The position numbers were made by a program, and so were the translations under genes. Shown piece after piece: positions 9,014 through 17,141 of a DNA stretch of 64,000 nucleotides. Numbering within the stretch: the first letter of the stretch is position 1; each line of letters starts with the position of its first letter. This DNA is from Companilactobacillus musae (GTDB taxonomy: Bacteria > Bacillota > Bacilli > Lactobacillales > Lactobacillaceae). The notes under the pieces were generated by a model that worked only from the letters and a program-made list of their open reading frames with translations, ran no database searches and was not told where the DNA came from. Location: the NCBI RefSeq assembly GCF_003967595.1, contig NZ_BIFW01000004.1:167599-231598 (forward strand), given 5' to 3'.

Positions 9014-9488
9014 CACCTTCAAATCATTATAGTTATGCCTAATACGACAGCGTTAAATCATTAGGTATATTGAATAGTTTAATATTTTATGAATTAAAAT
9101 CATATAAAATAAAATTATGAATTTTTTCCTAATTTAATTGTTTTCTACCAAAAGTGATAGAATGAATACTTTGCTTAATTGGAATTATTCACAAGGATGT
9201 TAATAATTATCATTGATTCATTTGTATAAATTTATACCAAACCTAACTTGATATAATTGACTTGTTGATTCTTAAATCCTTTATCTGTTCATATTATGGG
9301 TGTCTTTGTGTTGCTTGGTTCATACCAACATTTCTCAATAATTAGAGATGCTTATTTACCAATATTTTAGGGTGCAACCTTTTTTTATATTAACTTGCTA
9401 AATATGAATACACAAATACTACTTTTTACAATATTCAATGATTCACATCAAAAAAGCCATTTATTAAGATTACAATAAATGACTTTCA
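9014..9488. other. Gene-free stretch with hairpins before the toxin locus
   Basis: No credible gene. A structured patch at 9297-9385 contains TTGGT/ACCAA and TCTC/GAGA hairpins and ends in GGGTGCAACC with T7, so it may encode a small RNA; a 24-codon frame inside has no ribosome site. At 9449-9482 CATTTATT/AATAAATG form a hairpin followed on the minus strand by GCT6, a usable minus-strand terminator. Confidence 0.4.
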
Positions 9489-9517
9489 TTGATCTACTTG
9501 ATATTAGATAATATTAA
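9489..9517 (+). promoter_or_regulatory. Promoter of the holin-like toxin mRNA
   Basis: TTGATC and TATTAA with a 17-base spacer lie about 100 bases upstream of the toxin start. The leader between them folds (GAGGT...ACCTC and ATGCC...GGC, 9559-9598) just before the ribosome site GAAAGGA, so translation is probably held back by the leader structure. Confidence 0.5.
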
Positions 9518-9612
9518 TTATAACAAGTTAATGGCGGTGGCTAACTTCATGATACTGTGAGGTGATGCCTTATAAGATTAATTAAATGGCTTTACCTCTC
9601 GAAAGGATAACC

Positions 9613-9696
9613 ATGAGTGTTTTTCAGGCTCTAACGTTAATGATTTCTTTTGCAACGTTAGTAGTTCTAATACTCGAATTTAATCGAAAAAAATAA
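9613..9696 (+). CDS. Holin-like (Hol_Tox/Fst-type) type I toxin peptide
   Basis: A 27-residue peptide: a short start (MSVFQALTLM), one hydrophobic membrane segment (ISFATLVVLILEF) and a basic end (NRKK). This matches the putative holin-like toxin family (PF16935) common in lactobacilli and is related in design to Fst and TxpA. GAAAGGATAACC provides the ribosome site. Such peptides insert in the membrane and stop growth unless an antisense RNA blocks them. A terminator begins at the stop codon, and a minus-strand promoter beyond it would make the antitoxin RNA. Confidence 0.8.
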   Translation: MSVFQALTLMISFATLVVLILEFNRKK

Positions 9697-9729
9697 CCGT
9701 CTAAACTTTAGCGGGTTTACGGTTATTTG
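9692..9729. terminator. Shared bidirectional terminator of toxin and antitoxin RNAs
   Basis: AATAACCG pairs with CGGTTATT with an inner TAAAC/GTTTA stem. On the minus strand it is followed by T7; on the plus strand the T-run is weak. Confidence 0.6.
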
Positions 9730-9778
9730 ATTAACTATTAAGATTTAAAAAGTAGCTACCGTCTTAAACGGGCTATCT

Positions 9779-9808
9779 GAGGGGTGTTCCAGCATCCCTC
9801 TTTTTTGT
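9779..9808 (+). terminator. Second plus-strand terminator of the toxin locus
   Basis: GAGGGGTG pairs with CATCCCTC and is followed by T6; it also forms the 5' hairpin of the proposed antisense RNA. Confidence 0.6.
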
Positions 9809-9904
9809 ACACTTATATTATAACAGGTTATTTTTAATTAGGCACATTCCTATTTTTAACATATCAAAAACAATGAATCAATTATTTAGTACCTTAATTT
9901 TTTG

Positions 9905-10140
9905 TTATAGAAATTCTTCTTCTGTTAGAACTCCACCATCTAATAATTGTTTTAGTTTTAACAACTCATCTACTGTAGTTGAAACTGGTTGCTTATCAGA
10001 TGACTTGTTAAAAATAATTTTTCCAATATTTTCTTTCAATTCAACCATATCATCATAGTATTCTCATCTTAAGCAGCATTGAATACACCCAATTTTTTAA
10101 GTTGAATTGATGGATTTTTATTTTTCAATAATTCGTTCAT
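9905..10140 (-). pseudogene. SHOCT-domain protein remnant
   Basis: From ATG 10140 the frame gives MNELLKNKNPSIQLKKLGVF and stops after 23 codons. A second frame continues with DDMVELKENIGKIIF and a SHOCT motif (VDELLKLKQLLDGGVLTEEE), ending in a premature stop at 9905, where KQK-like codons would follow in another frame. SHOCT modules sit at the C-terminus of many membrane-associated or phage-linked proteins. The gene is broken at least twice. Confidence 0.65.
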
Positions 10141-10217
10141 TTTAAATATCTCTTATCATCTTTTATAGATACAATATAAACACTAACTTTAAACTATAAC
10201 ATCGAAGGGAATAAGTT

Positions 10218-10910
10218 TTGAAAAAAATAGTCTTACTAACAATTTTTACCCTATCTTTTCTATTCACCATCTCCACTACACCTGTTTCGGCACGTGCTGG
10301 TGGCAGTATGGGCAGTGGTTCCACTACTAGTAGCAGTTCCTCCACTAATGATAATGACAACAATTATCGTGGTTACCGCAATTACAATAGTTATGGATAC
10401 AACCGCCTGTCTCTAATAGATTTCATCTTCATGGGTTTTGTTGGTTTTTCTTTCTTCAAAACTATTAAACGTCGACGTCAAAATAATTTCACAGTTCCAA
10501 AAACATATGACGAACTGCATCCGAAATTAAAAACTGCTTTTGAACCCTTTTTTTATAAGGTAGAAGATGCTTGGACCAAAAATGATTTGGAAACTTTAAA
10601 TTCATTAATGTCTCCGCATTACTACTTTAAACAAAAGAGAATTATCAATAGCTATATCCGTAATCATAAAACCGATCACTTAGATAGTCTAGTTATTGTT
10701 GATCTCCAACAAGCAATTACTAATATTGATGAAAAAATTCAAGTCATTGTAACTGCACAAGCCCGTGATTATTTTCAGTATGACAATAAATCTGCTGAAT
10801 ACAATCAACAAATTCAAGAAGACACTAACATTGAACGTTTCACAGAAATCTGGACTTTAACTTGGAAAGATGACGACTTGCAACTTTGTGATATTAAGCC
10901 AATTTCATAA
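10218..10910 (+). CDS. Secreted or membrane Tim44-like domain protein
   Basis: A protein of 230 residues starting at TTG 10218, with GAAGGG nine bases upstream. A signal peptide (residues 1-25, ending VSA-RA) precedes a Gly/Ser/Asn-rich linker and a hydrophobic segment (LSLIDFIFMGFVGFSFF, ~65-81). The C-terminal ~130 residues have the Tim44-like pattern (LKTAFEPFFYKVEDAWTKND, DLETLNSLMSPHYYFK, then ...FTEIWTLTWKDDD). Tim44-like domains bind membranes or partner proteins; the bacterial role is undefined. It is monocistronic and followed at once by a bidirectional terminator shared with the MFS gene. Confidence 0.7.
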   Translation: MKKIVLLTIFTLSFLFTISTTPVSARAGGSMGSGSTTSSSSSTNDNDNNYRGYRNYNSYGYNRLSLIDFIFMGFVGFSFFKTIKRRRQNNFTVPKTYDELHPKLKTAFEPFFYKVEDAWTKNDLETLNSLMSPHYYFKQKRIINSYIRNHKTDHLDSLVIVDLQQAITNIDEKIQVIVTAQARDYFQYDNKSAEYNQQIQEDTNIERFTEIWTLTWKDDDLQLCDIKPIS

Positions 10911-10915
10911 TTTTC

Positions 10916-10948
10916 AAAAAAAAGAATCCGATATATCGGATTCTTTTT
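10916..10948. terminator. Bidirectional terminator
   Basis: A perfect AAAAAGAATCCGAT/ATCGGATTCTTTTT hairpin between convergent genes; the MFS stop codon overlaps it. Confidence 0.85.
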
Positions 10949-12101
10949 AAATTGTTTCTAATTTCTCATTTCCACGTCTAAAGACTACTAAAGAGCTCAC
11001 TAAAACTAAAATTGCTAGAAAATACAGAATATTATAAGAACTGTTTTCCACAATCAATCCACCAAAAAACGGTCCAACAGCTCTTGCAAAAGTTGCCGCC
11101 ATACTGACAATACTTTGATAACGTCCCGCTTCTGACTTTGGAGTTGACTCACTAACCAAAGCAGGTATACCTGGATAGACTAACATCTCACCTAAAGTCA
11201 ACAAGACAATCCCTATCGCAAATGATAAATACTTAGTTGCTCCGATTATAGAAATAAATGCCGTGACAAATAAAAATACTCCTAAGGGAATTTGAATTTT
11301 CTTGAACCAAGCCTTGTTTTCTGCCAGATGATTAATTAATGGAAGGAAGATAACTATAACAATCGCATTAATTGTCCAAAGTAGTCCATATTTACTAACA
11401 GGAATCCCCAAGGTTGTTAAATGTGTCGAAATATTACTATCCCATTGCGAATAAGACACCCATGTCATCCCTAAAAATAAAGCAATCATACTAACCCCAG
11501 GACGCAACTTAGTTTTAGGTCTTTTTCCAGTAGCAGTTGCCTTGTCCTTTTTAATATCTCGATCGTTATACCAAAACAAAGCTAGGATAAAGAAGATAGC
11601 TAAAAAAATAAAGTTAGCAACAAAAACTAATGTCATCTGAACATCAGCAATATAACCACCTAAAGCCGTACCTATCGCGTTGCCTAAATTAGTTCCCACA
11701 TAAATGGAATTAAAAAGTTTATACCGATCAACCTCATCAATCTGTGCTCCAAAGGAATTGATAACTGTAAAAGCACTTCCAACACCAAATCCTAATATTG
11801 GCAATAAAATTGGATATGCTGGCCAACCATGATTAAATATCAAACCAATCAAAGCCATTAAGGCAATTAAAGTACTAAATATCGTTGTTTTATGACCGCC
11901 AATACGGTCAAATAACTTTCCGCCGACATAATTTCCTAAGAAGGTTAGGATAGAATTTAAAAAAAGTACAATTCCAGCAATTGCTAGCGATTTGTGTAAA
12001 TAATTGTGGATAAAGATCGTATTGATAGGCCAAATAAAGCTAGCTCCAATTGATTCCAAAAAAGCTCCCAATATCAAAACCTGTGCATTTACCTTTTTCA
12101 T
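10947..12101 (-). CDS. MFS family transporter
   Basis: A protein of 384 residues with about 12 membrane segments and the MFS loop signature GGKLFDRIGGHKT between segments 2 and 3. The second half is preceded by a basic loop (NDRDIKKDKATATGKRPKTK). It resembles the MdtH/YttB-like multidrug efflux group, but the substrate is not predictable. I chose ATG 12101 because AGGAGG lies eight bases upstream; a further in-frame start at 12143 lacks one. The DUF4357 gene lies 69 bases upstream on the same strand, so the two may be cotranscribed. Confidence 0.8.
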   Translation of the reverse strand: MKKVNAQVLILGAFLESIGASFIWPINTIFIHNYLHKSLAIAGIVLFLNSILTFLGNYVGGKLFDRIGGHKTTIFSTLIALMALIGLIFNHGWPAYPILLPILGFGVGSAFTVINSFGAQIDEVDRYKLFNSIYVGTNLGNAIGTALGGYIADVQMTLVFVANFIFLAIFFILALFWYNDRDIKKDKATATGKRPKTKLRPGVSMIALFLGMTWVSYSQWDSNISTHLTTLGIPVSKYGLLWTINAIVIVIFLPLINHLAENKAWFKKIQIPLGVFLFVTAFISIIGATKYLSFAIGIVLLTLGEMLVYPGIPALVSESTPKSEAGRYQSIVSMAATFARAVGPFFGGLIVENSSYNILYFLAILVLVSSLVVFRRGNEKLETI

Positions 12102-12169
12102 ATCCTTACCTCCTAAAAAAATAACCGTCAGCTTAATAGCCAACGATCACATAAGTTGTCAACCGATAT

Positions 12170-12937
12170 TTATCTTACAATAGTCAACTCATCTAAAGTT
12201 TTGCCGTCAGGAGAAATGAATTGTTTCCAACTATTAGTCCCTGCAAAATAAAGAAATGTCCCGACTTCATTGACGCTTCTTAATGTAACATCAGAAGTTA
12301 AAATATTTTCTTTGATTTGATTTTCATTTTCCTGACGAAGGCGCAATCCGAATTTACCTGCAAATCCGATAAGTCCCGCTTTAGTTAGAGGAGCATTAGC
12401 TAATAATATGGCACCCTTTTTTATAACCAATTCATTACGCTTTACCCAATAAACCGTTGCTTTGCTTCCATTGTAATCAATCTTAAAAGGAACATTAGCT
12501 AATGATTTTTGATACTTATGACGTGGTTTGGCAATAGGTTTCTTTAATTGAACAATTTGTAATCCAAAAGCTCTTAACAATGGCAAGATATTTTCCCAAT
12601 ATTTTCGATAAACTGCAATTGATTGATCAGAAATAGTCATCTGATAATTAACATTCATCTGGTACCCATCTTGTTTCAACTCTTCAGTTAGAAAGAAGAA
12701 AAAATCAGGTGCAATAATATTTTCAGGAACGACTATTTCAATAAAGTTGGTCGCATCACCGACATTATTTAAACTTCCAAAACTAAGTTCAACCATCTCA
12801 TTATTTTTCAAAGAAAAGAAAATTGATTCTGAATTTATTTCCTCTGGTTTTGCTGAATAATAATTAATTATTCCATTATCTTTTAAATTAAGCGTTATCT
12901 GCTGATCAGATAAACTACCTGTAAAATCTGTTGCCAT
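12170..12937 (-). CDS. DUF4357-like protein of unknown function
   Basis: A protein of 255 residues starting at ATG 12937 behind GAAGG. The N-terminal ~130 residues show alternating strands without a motif I know. From about residue 165, VYWVKRNELVIKKGAIL followed by SVNEVGTFLYFAGTNSWKQF and DGKTLDEL fits the DUF4357 pattern (conserved G-S, W-K and DGKTL). DUF4357 is found at the C-terminus of varied restriction or nucleic-acid proteins; no nuclease motif is visible here. No membrane segment or signal peptide. Confidence 0.5.
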   Translation of the reverse strand: MATDFTGSLSDQQITLNLKDNGIINYYSAKPEEINSESIFFSLKNNEMVELSFGSLNNVGDATNFIEIVVPENIIAPDFFFFLTEELKQDGYQMNVNYQMTISDQSIAVYRKYWENILPLLRAFGLQIVQLKKPIAKPRHKYQKSLANVPFKIDYNGSKATVYWVKRNELVIKKGAILLANAPLTKAGLIGFAGKFGLRLRQENENQIKENILTSDVTLRSVNEVGTFLYFAGTNSWKQFISPDGKTLDELTIVR

Positions 12938-13212
12938 ATTTTTACCTTCCGATACTCACAAATTTACACAATAATTAAAGTCTAACATAGCTCTGTAAGA
13001 ATAAATTACTTACCAGTTAAATGAAAGTTCTATTTTCTGAAATTATCCATTAATATCTTTATAAATGACAAAAAAATCAATAATTAGTATATATTTTCTT
13101 CCAAATTATGTATCATACCAATATTTTATAAAGCTGTTTATGAAAGTTGGAAGTAACTATTATTTAGTAATTTTATAATATTTATGAGTTGTTTTATTTG
13201 GGAGAAATATTT

Positions 13213-15750
13213 ATGAAATATTTGAAACTTATTATTCTAAATCTTCTATTAATTTTTATATCATTACTTTTTTTACCTACAAGTCGTGCAGAAGCCGTTG
13301 TCACAAATCCTAACGAATTCAATGATGGCGGTTCTAACTGGACTAAATACGGCGCTGTTAATAGTGCTACTGCCCAAAATACTTCAATTCCTATTTCAAG
13401 TTCATTAGGCTTAGGATACGGTTTTGGGGGCGCACAAAATACATCTGGAAAAGTTGTCACTGGTGGTATTGATTCTACTTTCCTAAACATGCCCCTAGAC
13501 CTCGCTGGAGGTTCCTCACAGTCTAACTTCTTTTCAGGAAGTAGAATGAATGTCTTTCTCGACAATAATTCTAATTACATTAGTACAACCTTCCAGGGAA
13601 AATCTACTAGTCAAAATGATGTAAATAAACAATCAGGTTGGTCATCTCCTGATTTTCTACTCACGCCTGTTGGATACAATGGTTCCATGAGCCAAAAAGA
13701 CTTTTCAATTTTAGGTTATCCTACAAGTTCGAACGGTAGTAGTAATGTTGGTCTGGAGAATAAAACCTTCTGGGTTGGAAATTATGATGGTAAAAAGGCT
13801 TATCGAATTCTTGGACAATTTACTAGAAAGTCTGCTTCTCAAACAGGAAAAGAAGCTTACGATCTTGATGTCGAATTACTATTAAGACCATCTCCAACAA
13901 ACTCAGCTATTGTTCAAAGAGAATTATATGTATATAATCCATCTGCCAATAACCAGAAATTTCAAATCTATTTTGGTGAAGATACGGCACTTGGTACTAA
14001 TATGGGTTACAACGATTATGTCCCCGTCAGATCCATTGGTGATGGCAGTGGTCTTTACATTAGTAATTCTGCAGATCCTAATGATGCTTCTAGAAAACTA
14101 TTCATTACTAATGATTCCATTGATGGCTTTTCTGATTTTACGGGATTAAATCTTACTAATGGAGTTAATGGCAATATGTCCAATAATCCTAATTGGTTGT
14201 GGAAATTCAATAATGGCGGTGGTCAAAAAGATAGCACGGCTAACGATAATTTAATTGCTACATCTTCAAATCCATCCGCTAGTGGTGATACTGGTTATCT
14301 TTTGAAATGGCCTAGTACAACCTTAGCAGCTGGTGAGGTAGCTCATTATAGCTCAACTATTGGTGCTACCATCTCCCCATACGCTTTCCCAATTGCTCAG
14401 AAAACATATACTAATGAAACACGTTCTGATGGTACTAACAGGGTTGGAGATAAATTAAAATTTTCTCTAAAAATGCAAAATGATGGTATTAATAGTACTT
14501 TCAATTTTAATAACATAAAGGATTCTATCCCTGCTGGATTACAAATTGATCCTAATTCATTTAAAAAAATTATAACTACTGTTACTAACGGTAATAATTC
14601 TTCCACGACTTCAACCGTTTCATCTTCAGATGCCTACAATTCAGAGAACAATGAAGTTAACTTTTCCCCTGGATACCAATTAAAAGATAATCAAAAATAT
14701 ACACTCACATTTGAGGCTACGATTACAAATGATGCTAGTGGCAAGATGCTTACAAATACGGGTCTATTTTACGGATATGATCCAAATGCATACAGTACTA
14801 ATCAAAAATATCAAGATTCTGTAAATATCCCCGTAGAGAACTCCAAATTTGGCTACACTTTCACCAAACAAATAAAAAAGTCTACCGACACTGATTATTC
14901 ATCTAATGTCAAAGGCAGTGCTGGTGATCAAGTAGATTATAAAATTAACTATAACGTTTTAAGTGGCAGTAATTACACGAGTAGTTTAGCAAATGGTGCA
15001 ACAATAACTGATTCTTTACCAGACGGACTTCACTTAAAGGCAAATTCAGTCAATTATACGAATGGCTCCGGCACCCAAACTATCACTAATGGCAATTCCC
15101 TAAATGATCTTGCACTAGGAACAATGGCCCCCGGACAAACGGGTACATTAACATTCAGCGCTATTATTGACAAAAGTACTGCTGGAACTATTGATAATCA
15201 CGCTACTGTTAATAACGCTAAAAATAGTTTAGGAATCTCTCTTGGTGACATGACTTCATCAATTGCAACAATTAATGTTCAAGACTCTGAAAGTTTTCTT
15301 TCAGTACCAAATATCGATTTTGGATCTGTTAATATGGATGGAAAAGAAAGAACAATTAATAATGTTGCTTCTAATGGTGGTTTAAGGGTCGCTCATCCAA
15401 ATACTAACAAATATTTAGTCAAGGTTTCCTATAACAATTTGGCCTCTGGAAAAATGGTCAATAGCAACGGTGATTCTATCTCTAATGGCAATTTAGATTC
15501 CAGTGGCAATGGTTTGCTTTACATTAAACAAAGAACATCATCAATTAGTGATATTGGTAAATTCGTACCTATTCTTTCAACTGGTACACCAATCCAAACT
15601 GATGAATTCACTGGTGGAAGTTCTAATACTGATCTATCCGGATATGTTGGTGTAGGTGATTGGCAAATTAAATTGGGTTCAAATACTAAGAACGGATCGT
15701 ATAAAGGTACATTAACTTGGAGTATCGATGACTCTATTACCAACAATTAA
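13213..15750 (+). CDS. WxL-like secreted surface protein
   Basis: A protein of 845 residues. A signal peptide (MKYLKLIILNLLLIFISLLF, cut near RAEA) is followed by a large N-terminal β-rich region with LLRPSPTNSAIVQRELYVYN. Two DUF11-like repeats follow (IKDSIPAGLQIDPNSF; ITDSLPDGLHLKANSV). The C-terminal ~150 residues are WxL-like: IDFGSVNMDG, LLYIKQRTSS, YVGVGDWQIKL and the final LTWSI, where the usual W-x-L reads W-S-I. WxL domains bind peptidoglycan non-covalently. Start ATG 13213 has GGGAGAAA upstream. It is close in sequence to the gene at 17142 and related in style to the broken gene at the left edge. Codon use and the Asn/Ser richness match those paralogues. Confidence 0.75.
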   Translation: MKYLKLIILNLLLIFISLLFLPTSRAEAVVTNPNEFNDGGSNWTKYGAVNSATAQNTSIPISSSLGLGYGFGGAQNTSGKVVTGGIDSTFLNMPLDLAGGSSQSNFFSGSRMNVFLDNNSNYISTTFQGKSTSQNDVNKQSGWSSPDFLLTPVGYNGSMSQKDFSILGYPTSSNGSSNVGLENKTFWVGNYDGKKAYRILGQFTRKSASQTGKEAYDLDVELLLRPSPTNSAIVQRELYVYNPSANNQKFQIYFGEDTALGTNMGYNDYVPVRSIGDGSGLYISNSADPNDASRKLFITNDSIDGFSDFTGLNLTNGVNGNMSNNPNWLWKFNNGGGQKDSTANDNLIATSSNPSASGDTGYLLKWPSTTLAAGEVAHYSSTIGATISPYAFPIAQKTYTNETRSDGTNRVGDKLKFSLKMQNDGINSTFNFNNIKDSIPAGLQIDPNSFKKIITTVTNGNNSSTTSTVSSSDAYNSENNEVNFSPGYQLKDNQKYTLTFEATITNDASGKMLTNTGLFYGYDPNAYSTNQKYQDSVNIPVENSKFGYTFTKQIKKSTDTDYSSNVKGSAGDQVDYKINYNVLSGSNYTSSLANGATITDSLPDGLHLKANSVNYTNGSGTQTITNGNSLNDLALGTMAPGQTGTLTFSAIIDKSTAGTIDNHATVNNAKNSLGISLGDMTSSIATINVQDSESFLSVPNIDFGSVNMDGKERTINNVASNGGLRVAHPNTNKYLVKVSYNNLASGKMVNSNGDSISNGNLDSSGNGLLYIKQRTSSISDIGKFVPILSTGTPIQTDEFTGGSSNTDLSGYVGVGDWQIKLGSNTKNGSYKGTLTWSIDDSITNN

Positions 15751-15786
15751 GCAAATATGAAATAGAATACAATTTCTTCTGTATAG

Positions 15787-15841
15787 AAAATTCCTCATGT
15801 AACAACCATTCTTTTGGTGGTCGTCACATGGGGAATTTTTA
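15787..15841. terminator. Bidirectional terminator
   Basis: Long hairpin AAAATTCC-CATGT ... ACATG-GGAATTTT between the surface protein gene and lplA. Confidence 0.8.
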
Positions 15842-15868
15842 TATTACTTATTAAACGATGTTTTGGTT

Positions 15869-16891
15869 CTACGATAATAATAAACTTGCTAAAATCTCTG
15901 GTTTAATTTTTCCTAAATTAGCCGCTAAATCTACTTTGGACAATGCCTGGATTAATGATTCTTTATTAAACTCAGTTTTCACCAAGGCTTTTTCAATCAA
16001 GCTAATATCTCCGCCAGTGATGAAATCCCCATAGATTCGGATATCTGAAATACGATTGTCTTGCAACGAAAAGTTAAAGGCCACTGTTCCAATATCATAA
16101 TGCTTAGAAACATAATGCGTAAAACCGGGATTCTTACCATAATTCCACTCTTCAGTATCATATTTATCCTTCAAACGTGATTCGATCACATTCCAGTCGT
16201 GATCATTCAAAGTGTAAGTTTCGATATCAGAAATTTTATCAACATGATAGATTCGTTTGAGTAGTTCTTCTTTAAATTGATTAGCATTCATACTTCTAAA
16301 AGGTTCATCAAGATTTGGTTTGATATTAGTGATTCGTTTGTTAACTGATTTAACACCTTTCGACTCCAATTTATCTTGTTCAGGTGTCAAAACTTTGCTA
16401 GCAGTATCCATATCTAAATCAAACATCAATGTTCCACCGGCAGCGTATGAATCACCAACTTTAAACATTGTCATGCCAGAGAACTTCTTCCCATCGACAA
16501 CAATATCATTACGACCATGCATTTCTACACCAGTCGCCCCCATATCGTGGAGAGCATCAATGATTGGTTGAGCAAAATAAGCATAATCACCGAAATGCCC
16601 ATCATCACCGATAACAATATTTTCAAAAATCAAATTACCATAATCATGATAAACAGCGCCACCACCAGAAGTTCTTCTAACTAACTGTAGTTTATGTTCC
16701 TTGAGATATGGGAAATTGACCTCAGCATAGGCATTTTGATGTACACCAACGATCACTGAAGGATTATTAATATATAAAATTAAACCGTGTCCTGGTAAAC
16801 GCAAGTCATTAACTAAATAATTATCTAAAGATTGATTAACAATAGCATCGTAAACAGGCTTTCCATTTTTTGATGTATCAATAAAAAACAT
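15869..16891 (-). CDS. lplA: Lipoate-protein ligase A
   Basis: A protein of 340 residues. It activates lipoate with ATP and attaches it to lysines of E2 subunits or GcvH-like proteins. Visible motifs are VRRTSGGGAVYHDYGN (lipoyl-AMP binding, residues ~72-87), GRNDIVVDGKKFSG with the conserved lysine (~145-158) and the GGTLMFDLD strand. A C-terminal ~100-residue accessory domain is present, as in two-domain bacterial LplA. ATG 16891 lies eight bases after GGAG; an in-frame GTG nine bases upstream overlaps that site. It lies alone between two surface protein genes. Confidence 0.93.
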   Translation of the reverse strand: MFFIDTSKNGKPVYDAIVNQSLDNYLVNDLRLPGHGLILYINNPSVIVGVHQNAYAEVNFPYLKEHKLQLVRRTSGGGAVYHDYGNLIFENIVIGDDGHFGDYAYFAQPIIDALHDMGATGVEMHGRNDIVVDGKKFSGMTMFKVGDSYAAGGTLMFDLDMDTASKVLTPEQDKLESKGVKSVNKRITNIKPNLDEPFRSMNANQFKEELLKRIYHVDKISDIETYTLNDHDWNVIESRLKDKYDTEEWNYGKNPGFTHYVSKHYDIGTVAFNFSLQDNRISDIRIYGDFITGGDISLIEKALVKTEFNKESLIQALSKVDLAANLGKIKPEILASLLLS

Positions 16892-17141
16892 AGAATTCAC
16901 TCCTTTTTTCTCAATTGCTTTTTACATTGTAAACCCTTTCAGCACAATTAGGAGGAAATCTGAAAAAAATCCCCCATTTTCTCTAGTTTTTAATGAAGAT
17001 ATAATTTTATAAATACTCTCATTATTCTCAAAAAACCTAAAAAAACTATATATTTTTAATCATTTAATTGTTTTTTAAGATAAAATAAACGTAAAAGATC
17101 ATGGAAAATAATTTATTACATATTAGTTAAAAGGGGGAACA

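Larger units (their letters stand above)
9690..9810 (-). ncRNA. Candidate antisense antitoxin RNA of the type I locus
   Basis: A minus-strand extended -10 box (TGTTATAAT) at 9817-9825 would start a transcript near 9810. It would contain two hairpins (GAGGGATG/ACCCCTC; TAGCCCGT/ACGGTAGCT) and end at the bidirectional terminator that overlaps the toxin stop. The overlap with the toxin mRNA 3' end is the layout of par/Fst-type loci, where RNAI and RNAII converge on a shared terminator. No -35 box is clear, as is usual for extended -10 promoters. Confidence 0.55.

Noticed and set aside
9873..10058. 61-codon plus-strand frame
   Set aside because: It lies opposite the SHOCT remnant, whose minus-strand motif is recognisable; the plus frame has no ribosome site.
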